Notes: a model not told the origin generated them from the letters alone. A DNA stretch of 64,000 nucleotides from Wurfbainia villosa (GCA_025175895.1 CM045987.1:111899040-111963039); one strand, 5' to 3'; positions 10,102-22,386 are shown, counted from the first letter of the stretch. Translations and numbers: made by a program.

Positions 10102-10714
10102 TGATGCATGTGAACGCAACCTCAAATCATACGACGGGAACTGTCGAGGACTCGAAGCGTGCGCTCGCGCTCAATGCCCACAAGTGCACGGATGTCGTCA
10201 AGTAATAAATAAATTATCGATCCCAGAGAGACTGAGATTCAAGTACCGATTGATCAGTGAACGTTGTTGTTCGGAGTTAAGTTCTAAGGGTTGTGGTTGT
10301 AAGGTTGACGGTGGTCCTAACTCAAATACGGTGTCACACGGAGGAAGTGAAGGTTGGTTCTAGGTTCAAAAAGGGATTTTAGGACGTCGGTTTCACTTGT
10401 GCATCATGGAACATACTATCAGTTAAATGTTGACTACTTCTCTAATTATGGTCTTGTGGAAGGGACATCAAACCCTTTTCCGATGAGCTTTCGCTTTTAC
10501 CAGGAACTACCTATGCCTAACTAGGCCGACCCTTTCGTTAGGATAGGATAGACGGTACGAGGATGCCAAATCAATCTCTATGAAGAGTTGGAATGTGTCT
10601 AATTTCCTACTCCTTCATACCCTTCTACCTACGGTTATCGGAGATGAGGACAACTACTTGGTTCCTCCGTAGTTCTCCTAGATCTTTGATACAAGGGTTG
10701 CTACCCCTTGTATC

Positions 10715-12209
10715 TATTGGGGATTCGGTGACCGCTAGAGGGGGTGAATAGCGTCATGCTCGTACGATACGTCGATGGAATTCGTTCGCGTGCTTGCTAC
10801 AAATGATTAGTGCGCAGCAGAAATAAAGCAATAATGAAATACAACACGCAAACAAAATCATATAACGTGGTTCGAAACTGAATGGTTCCTACTCCATGGA
10901 TTGAGCTCGTAAGAGTCCTAGCGATGCAAATCACACACCACTACTAAGTAAACTCCTTCTCAGAACAATCCGGAAGTGGAGAAACCTCGTACAATGATTA
11001 CAAAAGTATTACAATAAGAATACAAGCAAGATATAAATGAAATACACAAGAACACGTAAAGAACACTTTACAAATTCGCTTTTGGATGCTTGATTCTTTG
11101 GTTGCTTGAAATGCACTTGGAGACCATGAATTACACCAGCAATTTGCCCCAAAAGTTCCCAAGAACCATGCTCCATTCTCCCTCTACGAGCACCATTTAA
11201 AGCTGCTGCCTGGGCTGGATTTTGCTTATCAGTCGACTACTCGGGACTATCAGTCAACTAATGACACTGTTACTATGAGACAACGGTGTGATCCACGCTA
11301 GAAAAATTCAACGGATAGGACATCAGTCGACTGATCATGCCCATCAATTGACTGATGGAGCCTTCACTCGACTACTAACCCCAGCAGTCGAGTCCGACTC
11401 CATTCTGTGCCCGAAATATCGAGCACCAGTCGACTTATCATCAGATCAGTCGACTGCTCGACCCAGCAGTCGACTGCCCACCTCTGGCAATTGACTGCTA
11501 GGGTACTCCCCGTAGTCAAACCCTAGTTGACTCACTCCAGTCGACTTCCATAGGTCCCAGTCAACTAATACACCTCAAACATGAGGTTTTACCCCAAGTA
11601 TGATGCCCCCATACTTGCCAGACCACCCTTATCCTAGACCTAAGCCTTCTATCCACCTCTGTCAGCCTCGTGCCTATCGTATCCCTCCAAGTCATCCATG
11701 ACTTGTTTATCCATACGCTAGCCTTCAGGTGCTTCTATCGGCTATGTCATGCTAACGGTGTCTACACCGCCAAGGCACATTGGACTTACGCTGCCAAGAC
11801 TCTACTTGGACTTTACGCCACCAACCATTGGACTTACGCCACCAAGACTTCACCCTTGGACTTTCCAAATGTCAAGACTCAAGCTTGGACTTTCCCTTGC
11901 CAACCCATGCTGGACTTTCCATGCCAAGTACTCAAGACTTAGACTTTCCTTTGCCAAGACCCATGCTTGGACTTTCCTTGCCAAGGCCCATACTTGGACT
12001 TTACATGCCAAGTACTCTAGACTCAGACTTTTCCCATGACAATGGTCAAATCATCGTCAAACATCAAATACTAACCTGGGTCGATTGCATCAGCAATCTC
12101 CCTAACACATGTCAGACATCAATGTCAGACATCCATGTCAAACATCAAAATACTTACTCGAGTCAAACTCGAGTCCAGTCAATCGTGACCTGGGCCAATT
12201 GCACCAACA
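10715..12209 (-). mobile_element. Solo alpha LTR (1495 bp) inside the Athila-like LTR
   Basis: It is flanked by gtatc at 10710-10714 and 12210-12214. Minus-strand start TGTTGGTGC; end mutated to AATA. The sister LTR near 18755 reads ccttgtatcggctatgc, the unoccupied target. It carries the start-module duplication, the CCAAG/CTTGG array (about 11765-12045) and an undamaged palindrome cluster (about 11225-11560). Bases 10865-11060 hold the U5/R region with ctactccatgg. No internal region is present, so it arose by LTR-LTR recombination. Confidence 0.9.
11765..12045 (-). repeat. CCAAG/CTTGG array in solo alpha LTR
   Basis: Imperfect units of the alternating gccaag / cttggact type. The overlapping open frames in several phases are by-products of the repeat. 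Confidence 0.75.
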
Positions 12210-12979
12210 GTATCGACTATGCACAATAGATAGAAAACCCAAAACACAATCTTCATCAAATCAAACCAACATAAACTGCGAATAAAAATCCATAAACAGA
12301 ATTAACATTCGACTAACATGTTCTACGTTACACAAGTTACTCCCTAATCCTAGAATCAAAGATTCTACTCCATAGACGGAAAAGAAAAGACACAAAGCAT
12401 AATAGAATTACTCATTACAATGCAAAAGATGAATGGAAATTGAATTACAGTGCTCTTAGCCCTTCTCTTCGATGTCGCAGCATAGGTTATGATCCTCAAG
12501 CCGTCTCCTTCCTCTACATTGTGAGTTTTCAATATTTTTTAGGTCACAAGTATGCCATCCCAGCCGTCGTACCTCCCCCTAGGGTTTGGGTGTGTCTTTC
12601 CTTTTATAGGCTTGAAGTCGGTGCTGCCCGAAGCCATGAAAGAACCCCAGTCGCGTCGAAATAAGCCATCACCATACGACCAAGATGTGTGTGGCACTGG
12701 GGTGGCCAAATATGTGGTTTGGACACGACCGTGTGGATTCACACGGCTAGGCCGTGTCCCCTTCTGTTCCTCTTTCCAAATGTCTTCCTTTTGCTCAAAG
12801 AATGTGTCGTTTTCCCTATAAAATATTGTCCTACACATAAAAGTACAACGAGCAGATCTCCGAACTAGAAAATAGGAAATGCATGCAAAACAAAGTGAAA
12901 CATGCATGAAATAAGTATGAAATGTAACGAGATGTGAGCAAAAACTACTCCTAAAACCCTATATGTTTTGCTCACATCA

Positions 12980-13972
12980 ATTCTCCTAAACTTAAATCTT
13001 TGCTTGTCCTCAAGCAAACCTCAGTCTCATGAAATTTTAAAAAGCATTGTTCCATACTTAACATGTTAACTAGATTTATCAAGTGGTATTTTCCATCAAA
13101 GAAAAATAGATATGTTCTAAAGGTTCACTAAGTTAACTTCTTGTGCATGTGCTAAGCGAATCTTCTTAAGGGATACATCGTTCCACGGTAAGTTAAGTCG
13201 TCATCTTATAGCTTTCCTAAGATTTCAGACTTTTAGGCACTAGTTTGCCCTGAGCGAGGATCATTCCCTAGATCTAGCATAAAGTCTCAAAGACGTGCTC
13301 GGTATTGAGAGAAATTGATAGGTGTTTCCCCAATAACCTAACTTGGTCTCAAAGGGGCACCTAGCCATTTCTACTTGCGACAAACTTTTTTTTTTTTTTT
13401 GCGAATACAACTTTTCTTCTTCTCATACTCACGGGTGATTTTGATTTTTCCAAATAGGTTTGCACAATTCGAGCATCTCCAGTAACTAAAATGCTAAATC
13501 TAGAGTCATCTATGGATTCTAAGGTACTAGACTATTGGGATGAATCATAACTATGTATGTAATAGATTCTCCATTTCAGAATATTCGTCGAGTGTAAGTG
13601 TAAAAATAAAAGTTAACCAATGCAAGTCTAGAACATTCATTAGAGCAATAAAATACCACGAGATAAATGAAGTTAGGCTACTTACGGAGACAATTCGTGA
13701 ATAAATCTTAAAAATATTACTGAGGTAGCTTAAAAAATAGCAAAAACTAAGTGCTGAAAGAAACTAGACACTCTATGCATGAACATATGACTGTCAACTA
13801 AGAATAAAATGCAAATATCAAGAAAGAAAGTACTACTAGAAACAAAACATATCAAAACTTGGGGCCCCCAGACTTGTATGAAACAATACCTCTTATACGG
13901 TGGCCGAGGTGGGAAGTTCGATAGTCTCGTCATGTCGAGCTTTTGAGAAAATCTGATGCTCAACTATTGATG
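12980..13972 (-). other. Athila-like purine tract and 3' non-coding region
   Basis: On the minus strand, rich in GACAAGCAAAG then TTTAAGTTTAGGAGAAT just before the LTR (12980-13012), the typical Athila-type purine tract. The remaining kilobase is AT-rich with a T-run near 13387. I see no gene in it. Confidence 0.7.
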
Positions 13973-15373
13973 TCACATGTACATGTGGTCGATCTGAGAG
14001 CTGGTGGATGCAGTGGCTGCTCTGTGCTCCTCCTCCTGGGCCCACTGTGCCTGCTGAGCACGCATGTGCTGTTGAACCTCCTGGCGATATGCAGCCTCCT
14101 CCTGGAAATAGATACGGACCTCATCATAGAACTCCTCGGCTCGCTGGAAGTGCTCCCGTAAGCCTTGAAACTCTGCCTGTGCATAGGTGCTCTGCTCCTC
14201 CCATCGCTGTCTCTGCATCTGCTGCTTGGTGTATATGTCTTCGAGGCGCGATCGGAACTCAAAAAAATTATAGGCACCTGCATCCTGCTCAAAAGTAGAA
14301 AAAGAAGGTGGTGCAAGTGTAGGCTCTCGATGTGGACTAGGAGTGATGGGTAGGGGATGAGAGGGGTGGCTCAGTAGAAGGCCCCACATGTGGTGGGGAC
14401 TCCACTACCCGGTCCAAGTGCCAGTTGGCGCTGTTGGTGATGGTGGTACGATCAATGTTGGGGAGCCTAAGGGATGGTAAGTTTTTCCTTACAAAGCACA
14501 AAGAGTGCCCTTCTCTTACTATCATCTTCATCGCCATACACACCCCTAGGTCGATCCTAGGGCTCACCTCCACTTTGTCTAGTGTTGTGTATTCATACCC
14601 CATCCTATGGCAAATATGGGTAAGTATCCCCCCCAAAATAATTTCTCCCCTCGCCGCTTTGCCCATTTTCACTAGGTGTCTAATGAAATGGGACCCTACA
14701 TCAATGCTACTCCTCTCTTGAAGCATGTCCCATAGGCAAAGTAGCTCACTTGCTATTGCTACACTGTCACTCTCTCCTCTCCCAAAAATGGTGCTTGCCA
14801 TAACCCGGTGAAGGTACCGAAAGATAGGGTTCTGGAGGTGGGAGGCTTTTGCTCTAGAAGGGTCATAATTTATTCCCCCATCAATTCGGTCCAAAAGGTC
14901 TGTGCATTAAACTCGACAGGAGTCCTCCGCTCTCCTCCATTAGGCAATCCAAAACAGTTATTCCATTGGTGCAAGGTCCACTCGTGCTCGATGTTGAATA
15001 GCCTAAATGTAATCCTTCCATCATTGATCTCTCTTCCCATCAAAATCTCTGCTTCTAATGAACTCAAACATTCTAAAACTATCCTAGGGTAGGTTGAGTG
15101 TCTTATCCCCATAATCTCTCCTCACCCCATTTTCGCAAATAGGGCGTGAACATCACCCAACAACCCTAGGGTTTCTAAGAGTTCTTCATCCTAAAACCTA
15201 GTTTCAGTGATTTTTCGAGTAGAAAACACATTATATCTATCTCTATGCTCATTATTGCAAAATACAAGGGATGGATGAGCGTCACCTCCCTCCGGAGCTT
15301 GTGGAGCATCCCTTCTCCTTGATCTTCGCTCCGAGGTAGCGGATCGCGGTGCCACTTGCTTTATCCTTCTCAT
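13973..15373 (-). pseudogene. Athila ORF1 / env-like (plant transposon protein type), broken
   Basis: The frame is split into at least four pieces by shifts and stops. The basic N-terminus (about 15300-15373) begins MRRIKQ. A middle piece (14870-15112) has IVLECLSSLE and RITFRLFN. A helical core (14337-14894) follows, and the Gln/Glu-rich C-terminus (13973-14389) is a probable coiled coil. This pattern, including F-R at the start of the middle piece and GRGES in the core, fits the ORF1 / plant transposon protein group. That protein has been proposed as envelope-like, but the function is unproven. Position after the missing pol and before the purine tract agrees with the env-like gene of Athila elements. 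Alternative: a captured host-like domain. Confidence 0.6.
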
Positions 15374-15479
15374 CTTTGCTTCTTTTGGGCTGCCTTGAAG
15401 GTTGGAGAGGCTCCTAGGAGGTGGGGAAGGCGATTTCACATGGCTAGTGCAAGAAAAACTAAAGCGCACGGCGGGATCA

Positions 15480-15620
15480 GGGTGAAAAATATAGTGTGGC
15501 CCTTTTATCCCTTGTGCGACATGGTCGTGTGTAAACACACAGCCTGGCCATGTGAGTCGTTGGGAGATGAGTCGGATGGGGTACGACCATGTGTAAACAC
15601 ATGGCCTGGCCATGTGCCCC
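15480..15620. repeat. Inverted repeats with CATGGCC / GTGTGTTTACACAC
   Basis: Two neighbouring copies of an imperfect hairpin (acatggtcgtgtgtaaacac... and acgaccatgtgtaaacacatgg...) lie upstream of the env-like region. Similar dyads occur in the LTRs of the same element. The open frame across this stretch is probably not coding. Confidence 0.6.
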
Positions 15621-15779
15621 CCATTTCCCTCTCAGAGTGCACCACGGTTCGAATTCTCTCACACGCCATGCCGTGTAGACTCAAAATGATTTTTGTTTCT
15701 ACTTAACAATTTCTTTCTAGTCCTAAAACTATTTGCAAAAAAGTAAATGACCATAAATCAAAGTCTAAATTATACACAT

Positions 15780-15974
15780 GAATGGAATAAAATTAAAAAA
15801 ACTAAAGACTAAACTTGGGTTACCTCCCAAGAAGCACTTTATTTAGGGTCTTTTAGCTCGACCATACTCCATCATTTCAACTTGGCTCCGGAGGCTCCGT
15901 AAATCTCCCTTCATTCGTCTCGAAATCTTTACCTTCCGATGAGGTAGTCATTATCCTGCACGAGGTATACCCGT
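15780..15974 (-). other. Junction where RT, RNase H and INT are missing
   Basis: Sequence typical of the end of protease (15975 and up) lies within about 150 bp of sequence typical of the stretch after integrase (minus-strand aagtgcttcttgggaggtaa near 15825). The 2.5-3 kb of pol expected in Athila is absent. Confidence 0.6.
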
Positions 15975-16440
15975 CTGAGAAGGGAGCCTTACACTATGAT
16001 AGGTTGAATATGATGATCTCGTCATCTACTTCCAAGGAGACTTTATGTGCCTTCATGTCTATGCATGCTCCCGCAATCGTTAGAAAGGGTCTTCCTAAAA
16101 TGATGGGATTATGAGGGTTTGGTCATATGTCCAGTATGATAAAATCTATGGGTACGATAAAATTCTCAACCACCACAAGTACATGTTCTAACATGCCAAC
16201 GGGCTCCTTGATCGTGTCGTCCGCCATGTGAATACCTATGTCCGTCGGTTATATATCACTTAGTCCCATCTCCAGGTAGGATGCGTAGGGCATCACGCTA
16301 ACTAATGACCCTAGATCGCACAGTGCTTCATCGAAGCTCTCACCATAAATCATGCAGGGCATAACAAATTCACCAGGGTCCTCCAGCTTGGGTGGGATTT
16401 TATCTTCAATTTCAACCTGATTTGGCAAAGTCAAAATCAT
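15975..16440 (-). pseudogene. Athila-like aspartic protease, broken
   Basis: It would process the Gag polyprotein. The segment 16249-16440 contains PPKLEDPGEF, then the catalytic-region LCDLGS and VMPY, the Athila-type form of the D-[ST]-G triad. Past a stop at 16249 the frame goes on with matches to the conserved ILGRPFL and the following strand (about 16020-16110). Pol homology stops near 15975. The frame has at least two stops. Confidence 0.7.
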
Positions 16441-16470
16441 GGTCGCACATCCCTTAGTGAATTTGTTTTT

Positions 16471-17781
16471 CTATCCTACTTCCTCACTGTATAATCCGTC
16501 TTCCTTAACCCGATTTTTCTCGGTTGATGATAGAGAGCTATCCATGGTTTGTAACACGGTCTGAGCTATTTGAGCCACTTGCATTTCCATCATTTTAGTA
16601 CAACTTGTAAGTCCATCGACAGAGGACTTCAACTCCCTAAGTGCCTCTTCAGATCTTTGATGTTGGCATTGGAATTCTGCATTGGCCTTTGTTTGGGTAG
16701 CAATAAAGTTTTCAATCATTAGTTCCAGCCAATATTTGGGTGGTTCCTAATGCCCGCTGCCCTGCTGTTGCCCATATCCTCCCGATTGTTGGAAATTTCT
16801 CGCATTATTCCTATAGGAAAAATTCGGATGGCTCCTCCATCCGGGGTTATAGGTGCTTGAATATGGGTTATTGGCCCTTTGGTTGTGGTCACCAACTGCG
16901 TCAACATTCTCAATTTTCTCTTCATAGTTGCTCTGCCCTCCATAGTAGTTCTTCTGATATGCTGCTACTCCCTCTCCGAAAGTAGTGGTTGCACATGTAA
17001 ATGCAGGGGTTAGAGATTCAAATTGTTTGCCTAGCACGTCCATTCTTGCCGCCAAGTGGTTGATGGAGTTGAAAACATATTGACTGGCTGCAGGCGCTAG
17101 GTGACTATGCTCGGAAGCCCATTGATGGTGGTTCTGAGCCACCTCTTCGATAAGCTCCTCTGTTTCCTCAATAGTCTTATTCATTAAGGCACCTCTTGCA
17201 ACAAAATCGAGGGACACCTTAGTGGCGTACGTGATCCAATTATAGAATATGTGGATCACCAGCCACCTCTCTAGACCATGATGGGGGCATTCATTGAGCA
17301 ACCCTTTGTAGCGATCCCAGGCTTCAAACAAGAACTCCCCTTTTTTCTAGTGGAAGCTAGTGATCAAGTGGCACATGTGAGCAATCTTACTTGGTGAAAA
17401 AATTTTATTTAAGAGCTGCTGCTCACATTGCTCCCACATGGTGATGCTTCCTGAAGGAAGGGAGTGGAGCCATGTCTTCGCCTTATCCCACAGTGAGAAC
17501 GGGAATAGGCTCAGATGGATCACGTCAGCTGGTACTCCATTGAGTTTCATCGTTGAGCATATCTTCAAAAAGGTCTCTAGGTGTCGGTTTGGGTCTTCAG
17601 TTACAGCACCCCCGAATTGGCTCTGCTAGACCATGTGTATAAGCGCAGGTTTCAGTTCAAAGTTGTTGGCTGAGATTGATGGTCCAGTTATGTTTGGCCT
17701 ATATCATCTAGTGCTTGGGGCTGCATAGTCTCGCAAAGGCCGACTACCTAAATTTACCACAGATGCGTCTGGATCCTCCAT
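16471..17781 (-). pseudogene. Athila-like Gag, broken
   Basis: Start ATG at 17781 (MEDPDAS, then a PLRDY motif as in Athila Gag N-termini), about 335 bp from the PBS. Conserved core at 16747-17331: AWDRYKGLL, CPHHGL, FYNWI, GGALMNKT. The C-terminal piece (16471-16719) is a helical ATQTKAN...QVAQIAQ region. At least one stop (near 17710) and frame changes near 17340 and 16740 break it. Gag would form the particle. I see no CCHC knuckle. Confidence 0.75.
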
Positions 17782-18116
17782 GCCTTTTTGTTCTACTCTC
17801 CTGCGATGGTAGGTTCTTTCGATTTCTGGATCTATCAGAAATATATTTTTCGATCCTAAATGTCTACGCATATGAAGAACCGAGCCACTAAATTAAGAGT
17901 ATACCTATAGCTTATAAACTGGAAATAACCTAATCTAAATACTAAATCAAATGCAGAAAATTTAAACTAAGGGTTGATGCAATACAACTACTGAAATTAA
18001 TCTAAACTTAATCTAGATATTGAAAATCTAAAACTGAAGTAAAATAAACAAGAAAACAAATCTACCTTAAGTCCGATCCAACTATCCATTTTTTTAATTT
18101 GATATCGAATCAATCA
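17782..18116 (-). other. Athila-like 5' leader
   Basis: AT-rich non-coding leader between PBS and gag start; nothing else seen. Confidence 0.6.
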
Positions 18117-18135
18117 GTCCCCGACAACGGTGCCA
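18117..18135 (-). other. PBS, Athila-like element
   Basis: Plus strand gtccccgacaacggtgcca; minus strand TGGCACCGTTGTCGGGGAC. It is close to the tRNA-Asp-type PBS of Athila elements with two mismatches. Confidence 0.8.
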
Positions 18136-18141
18136 AAAACT

Positions 18142-19538
18142 TGATGCATGCGAATGCGACCTCAAATCTTACGATGGGAACTGTCAAGGACTCGAAGCGT
18201 GCACTCACGCTCAATGCCCGCAAATGCATAGATGTCGTCAAGTAATAAATAGATTATCGATCCCACATAGATTGAGATTCGAGTATCGATTGATCAGTGG
18301 ACGTTGTTGTTCAGAGTTAAGTTCTAAGGGTTGTGGTTGCAAAGTTGACGGTGGTCCTAACTCAAATACGGTGTCACATGGAGGAAGTAAAGGTTGGTTG
18401 GAGATTCAAAAAGGGATTCTAGGACTTCACGTTTTACTTGTGCATCAAGGAACATACTATCAGTTAAATGTTGACTGGTTCTCTAATTATGGTCTTGTGG
18501 AAGGGACATCATACCCTTTTCCGATGAGCTTTCGCTTCTACCGGGAACTATCTATGCCTAACCAGGCCGACCATTTCGTTAGGATATGATAAACGGTACG
18601 AGGATGCCAAATCAATCCCTATGAAGTGTTGGAACATGTCACATTCCCTACTCCTTCATACCCTTCTACCTACGGTTACCGGAGATGAGGACAACCACTA
18701 GGTTCCTCCGTAGTTCTCCTAGATCTTTGATACAAGGGTTGTCACCCCTTGTATCGGCTATGCACAATAGATAGAAAATCCAAAACACAATCTTCATCAA
18801 ATCAAACCAACATAAACTGGGAATAAAAATCCATAAACAGAATTAACATTTGACTAGCATGTTCTACGTTATACAAGTTACTCCCTAATCCTAGAATCAA
18901 AGATTCTACTCCATAAATGGAAAAGAAAAGACACAAAGCATAATAGAATTACTCATTACAATGCAAAAGATGAATGGAAATTGAATTACAGTGCTCTTGG
19001 TCCTTCTCTTCGATGTTGGAGCATAGGTTACAATCCTCTCGCCATCTCCTTCCTTCCCGTTGTGAGTTTCCGATGCTTTTTAGGTCATCGGTATGCCATC
19101 CCAGCCGTCATGCCTCCCCCTAGGGTTTGGGCATGCCTTTGCTTTTATAGACTTGAAGTCGGCGCTACTCGAAGCCATGAAAGAACCCTAGTTGTGTCGA
19201 AATAAGCCAGTGCCACACAGTCATGTGGATCCACATGACCATGCCGTATGTGGCACTGGGGTGGCCAAATCTGTGGTTTGGACATGACCGTGTGGGTTCA
19301 CACGGCTAGGTCGTGTCCCCTTCTGTTCCTCTTGCCAAATGTCTTCCTTTTGCTCAAAGAATGTGTCATTTTCCTTGTAAAATGTTGTCCTGCACACAAA
19401 AGTACAACGAGCAAATCTCCGAACTAGAAAATAGGAAATGCATGCAAAACAAAGTGAAACATGCATGAAACAAGTATGAAATGTAATGAGATGTGAGCAA
19501 AAACTACTCCTAAAACCCTATATGTTTTGCTCATATCA
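18142..19538 (-). mobile_element. Athila-like 5' LTR (1397 bp), uninterrupted
   Basis: Begins tgatgcatg on the plus strand, ends catatca, followed by target-site copy tctat. Minus-strand start TGATATGAGC. It holds the empty target of the solo alpha LTR near 18755 and a nested dyad at 19210-19256 (AGTGCCACA...TGTGGCACT around ATGTGGATCCACAT) plus a second at 19280-19318. Confidence 0.9.
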
Positions 19539-19543
19539 TCTAT

Positions 19544-19983
19544 CAAGGAAAATTAATTTGAAAAATATATCTTATCCAGTTTTTGAAATTGACACAAACT
19601 TGAAGACTAGCCAAAGCTCTAAAAGTTTTTCAAAACTTTGTACCACTTTTGCTTAGCAAGTAAAAACTATTTTTCAAAGCATGAGAAATACGGTTTAAAG
19701 GTTATTATATTTGACATTTCAACCATGTTCTTAGAACTATGTGCACATCAATTATACATAAGCCTTCCCAATGATTGGTCCAATGAAGGATTCATGTCTC
19801 TAGATGTCATTTTGATTCAAAGTAATGCATCATAACAAGTATGATGAACCAAATATATCTTCCTAACATCTCACATGGTAACTAAGTGGCTCAATACAAA
19901 AATCAAGGTTTCTTAGGTAGTTTGTGAGTTGTATTAAGGTATAATCCTAGATTTTACTATGAGATCATGTAAACTTATACCTT
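19544..19983 (-). other. Element E region after pol
   Basis: This continues the beta element interrupted at 10101. It resembles the post-pol region of H (minus strand: ...gagatgttaggaaga, tcatctagagacatgaatcc-like). It lacks the env-like gene that H carries, so E is a shorter version or lost it. Confidence 0.6.
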
Positions 19984-21082
19984 TACTCTACAAAGCACAT
20001 TCCAAGCTATCTCCTAAGTGATGTAAATTCTGCTTCGGGGAGAGCCATGGTGAAAATGTCGGCAAGGTTGGACTTGAATTCGATGTAATTAAGTTGAATG
20101 TCTCCCCTTGCCACATGATCTCTAATGAAGTGATGCTTCACTTCAATGTGCTTGGTCCTAGAGTGATGTACCAAATTTTTGGTCAAGTTGATGGTACTCA
20201 CATTATCACAATAAACCTTAACTTTGGAGTAGTGTAGCTCATAATCCTCTAAAGTATGTCTCATCCAAAGTAATTGAGCTACACAACCACTCATGGTCAC
20301 ATACTCAGCCTCGGTTGTGGATAGATTAATACAAGATTACTTTCTACTACTCCAACTCACTAGGGAGGATCCAAGAAATTGACATCCGCCACTAGTGTTC
20401 TTCCGATCCAATTTGCAACCCACATAATCGGAATTGGTGTACCCAATCAAATCAAAAGTTTGAATCCTAAGATACCACAAACCTACATTAAGAGTGCATT
20501 TTATGTATCTTAATATTCTTTTGACCGCTATTAAGTGGGACTCTTTGGTACAAGATTGGTATCTTACACACATACCTACCGTAAATAAAATATCGGGTCT
20601 CCTAGCGGTTAGGTATAGTAGGTTACCAATCATACTCCTATAAAGTTTTGATTCGATTAATTTTCCATCTTTATCATTGTCTATCTTAGTGTTGGTTGCC
20701 ATAGGAGTAGACACTACATTAGCATTTTCTAAACCAAATTTCTTGATAATGTCCTTGCCATATTTGGTTTGATAAACATGAGTTCCCTCACTAGTTTGTT
20801 TGACTTGTAGGCCTAAGAAAATGGTCGACTCTCCTACTAGACTCATTTCAAATTCATTTATTCCTAATGAAGTCTTGGAGAAGTTCATCATTTGTTGACC
20901 CAAAAATAATGTAATCAACATACACTTGGGCAACAAAGATGTCTTTTTTTTTACTTTAGAAATAAGGTTTAGTCAACTTGGCCTCTTCTAAAGTCCTTTG
21001 AGATGAGGAATGATGAGAGTCTCTCATACCAAGGCCAGGGAACTTGTTTTAACCCATATAAAGTTTTCGTAAGCTTACACAC
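19984..21082 (-). pseudogene. Element E RT C-terminus and RNase H, truncated
   Basis: This is the Ty1/copia RT-RNase H of the beta family and matches H closely. The piece 20337-20936 covers the region after the YVDD motif (MSLVGESTIFLGLQVKQ) through SGGCQFLGSSLVSWSSR. The piece 20007-20300 has GCVAQLLWMRHTLEDYE and ends KSNLADIFT. Breaks: a shift near 20310-20340, a TAG near 20007, a poly-T run at 20944-20952 next to another shift. Upstream coding sequence is cut off at 21082 by the delta insertion, the rest being outside the window. Confidence 0.85.
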
Positions 21083-22386
21083 TGTTGGAGGATCGAGGCT
21101 CAACTAGAAGGGGGGGGGGGGTTGAATAGCCTACGATGTACTCGATGGAATTTTCGCATCTTAATCGTCTACAATATAATTAGCGCAGTGGAAATACTAA
21201 TAATAAAGACAATTAAAATAAACAAAGATAAAGAAGAAGAAAACGCTAACAAGCCAATGTAATATAGTTCATGACCCTTGCCGCTAGTCCACGGACAATT
21301 CGTTCGGCGAATCACTCTCACAATCAATCACTAAACTTCTCCTTTAGCTCAATCAAGGTGGAGAAGAAACCTTTACACAAAAACCTCCCTCTTACAATAA
21401 GATTGAGTTAGAAGTAAGGAATAGGAGGTTTGGAACATTCACAACACTTGGGGAGCACTTAGGAGTGGAAGCATTAACCTCCCTAAGGCACCCAACCCTT
21501 CTTTTTATAGGGAAGAAGAGTTTCTTTCCGTTGGGCATGCAGCAGTCGACTGATGCATGTCATTCGTCGATTGTCTTTATAATGACCATCTTTCAATGAC
21601 TTCTAACTCGCAGTCGTCACAACTAACGACATACTAATCAGTCGACTGATCATGTCATCAGTCAAATGATCGAGCCATCAGTCGAGGCGCCGCCTCGATT
21701 GGGAGTCCAGTCGAGGGTTGGTCGAGTGCACCTCGCTTTTGTGGCTTATTCAGAGCCAGCAATCGAGGTGCTAGTCAAGTTTCCTTGCATTTGTGCTCAC
21801 AACTCGGCCGCACTTGACTCCACCAGTTGACTAATACCTATATCAGTCGACTGTTGTTAGGTAAAACCTCAAACAAACAAAGTGTCTGAGCATCCGATGG
21901 TCGGGTAAAACCTCAAACAACATGTTTGAGCATCTGACACTTAACTTAGCCATTCGGCCAAGTTCACCTAGCTTGAGCTACCCCATCCCAGGTTACAATC
22001 GCTCAATCTCTCATCTCCCAAGGAGTCCCTCACAGAAGCTCTCTTCGTCCGTCTACGTCCCTCAGATACACTAAGCCCGCGGCTTCTCCCATGTCATCCT
22101 TCGCGTCTTGCCCTGAAGTCTGCTTCCTTTGTCTTCACTCCATTCGCTCCTCGTCTGACGGTCCCTCGGATGCACCAAGGTCACGACTTCTCCCCGTGTC
22201 ATCCTTTACCGACTCAAGGACCCGAGCCATGAGATGACAAACTCGCCAATGCTTCATCAAGTAACCCATGTGTGATTCACTAAGTCCTACACAACTTAAA
22301 CACACATCAAATCCATAACAACCTAACTTAAACTCTTTGCCACACACATCAAAACCAAACACATACTTGGGTTGATTGCCCTAACA
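21083..22386 (-). mobile_element. Delta element D, 3' LTR (1304 bp)
   Basis: Plus strand begins tgttggagg and ends gattgccctaaca, directly followed by the purine tract. The preceding bases cacac (21078-21082) should be one target-site copy. It has a G-run of 12 at 21110-21121 in the conserved LTR end, a TATA region near 21493, and a palindrome cluster at 21540-21860 with cagtcgactg. The partner LTR is beyond the right edge. Confidence 0.8.

Larger units (their letters stand above)
10102..12979 (-). mobile_element. Athila-like 3' LTR, interrupted
   Basis: It is about 1378 bp after removal of the solo alpha LTR and its duplicated gtatc. It begins (plus strand) tgatgcatg and ends cacatca. It aligns with 18142-19538, which serves as an uninterrupted copy. 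A strong dyad, GGACACG...CGTGTCC, lies at 12721-12759. Confidence 0.85.
10102..19538 (-). mobile_element. Athila-like Ty3/gypsy element, pol-deficient (minus strand)
   Basis: This is a complete insertion flanked by tctat on both sides (10097-10101 and 19539-19543). Order on the minus strand: 5' LTR (18142-19538), PBS (18117-18135), gag (16471-17781), protease (about 15975-16440), Athila ORF1/env-like region (13973-15373), purine tract and 3' LTR (10102-12979, split by a solo alpha LTR). RT, RNase H and integrase are missing between the protease and the env-like region. The PBS type, the gag and protease motifs and the aagtttaggagaat purine tract all point to Athila. Confidence 0.85.

Noticed and set aside
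13380..13400. T-run as a poly(A) tail of a retroposed gene
   Set aside because: No gene sequence next to it and it lies inside the Athila-like 3' region.
20941..21082. Possible separate small gene between the RT remnant and the delta LTR
   Set aside because: It is the shifted continuation of the RT (KQAP/WYER region is readable in another frame).
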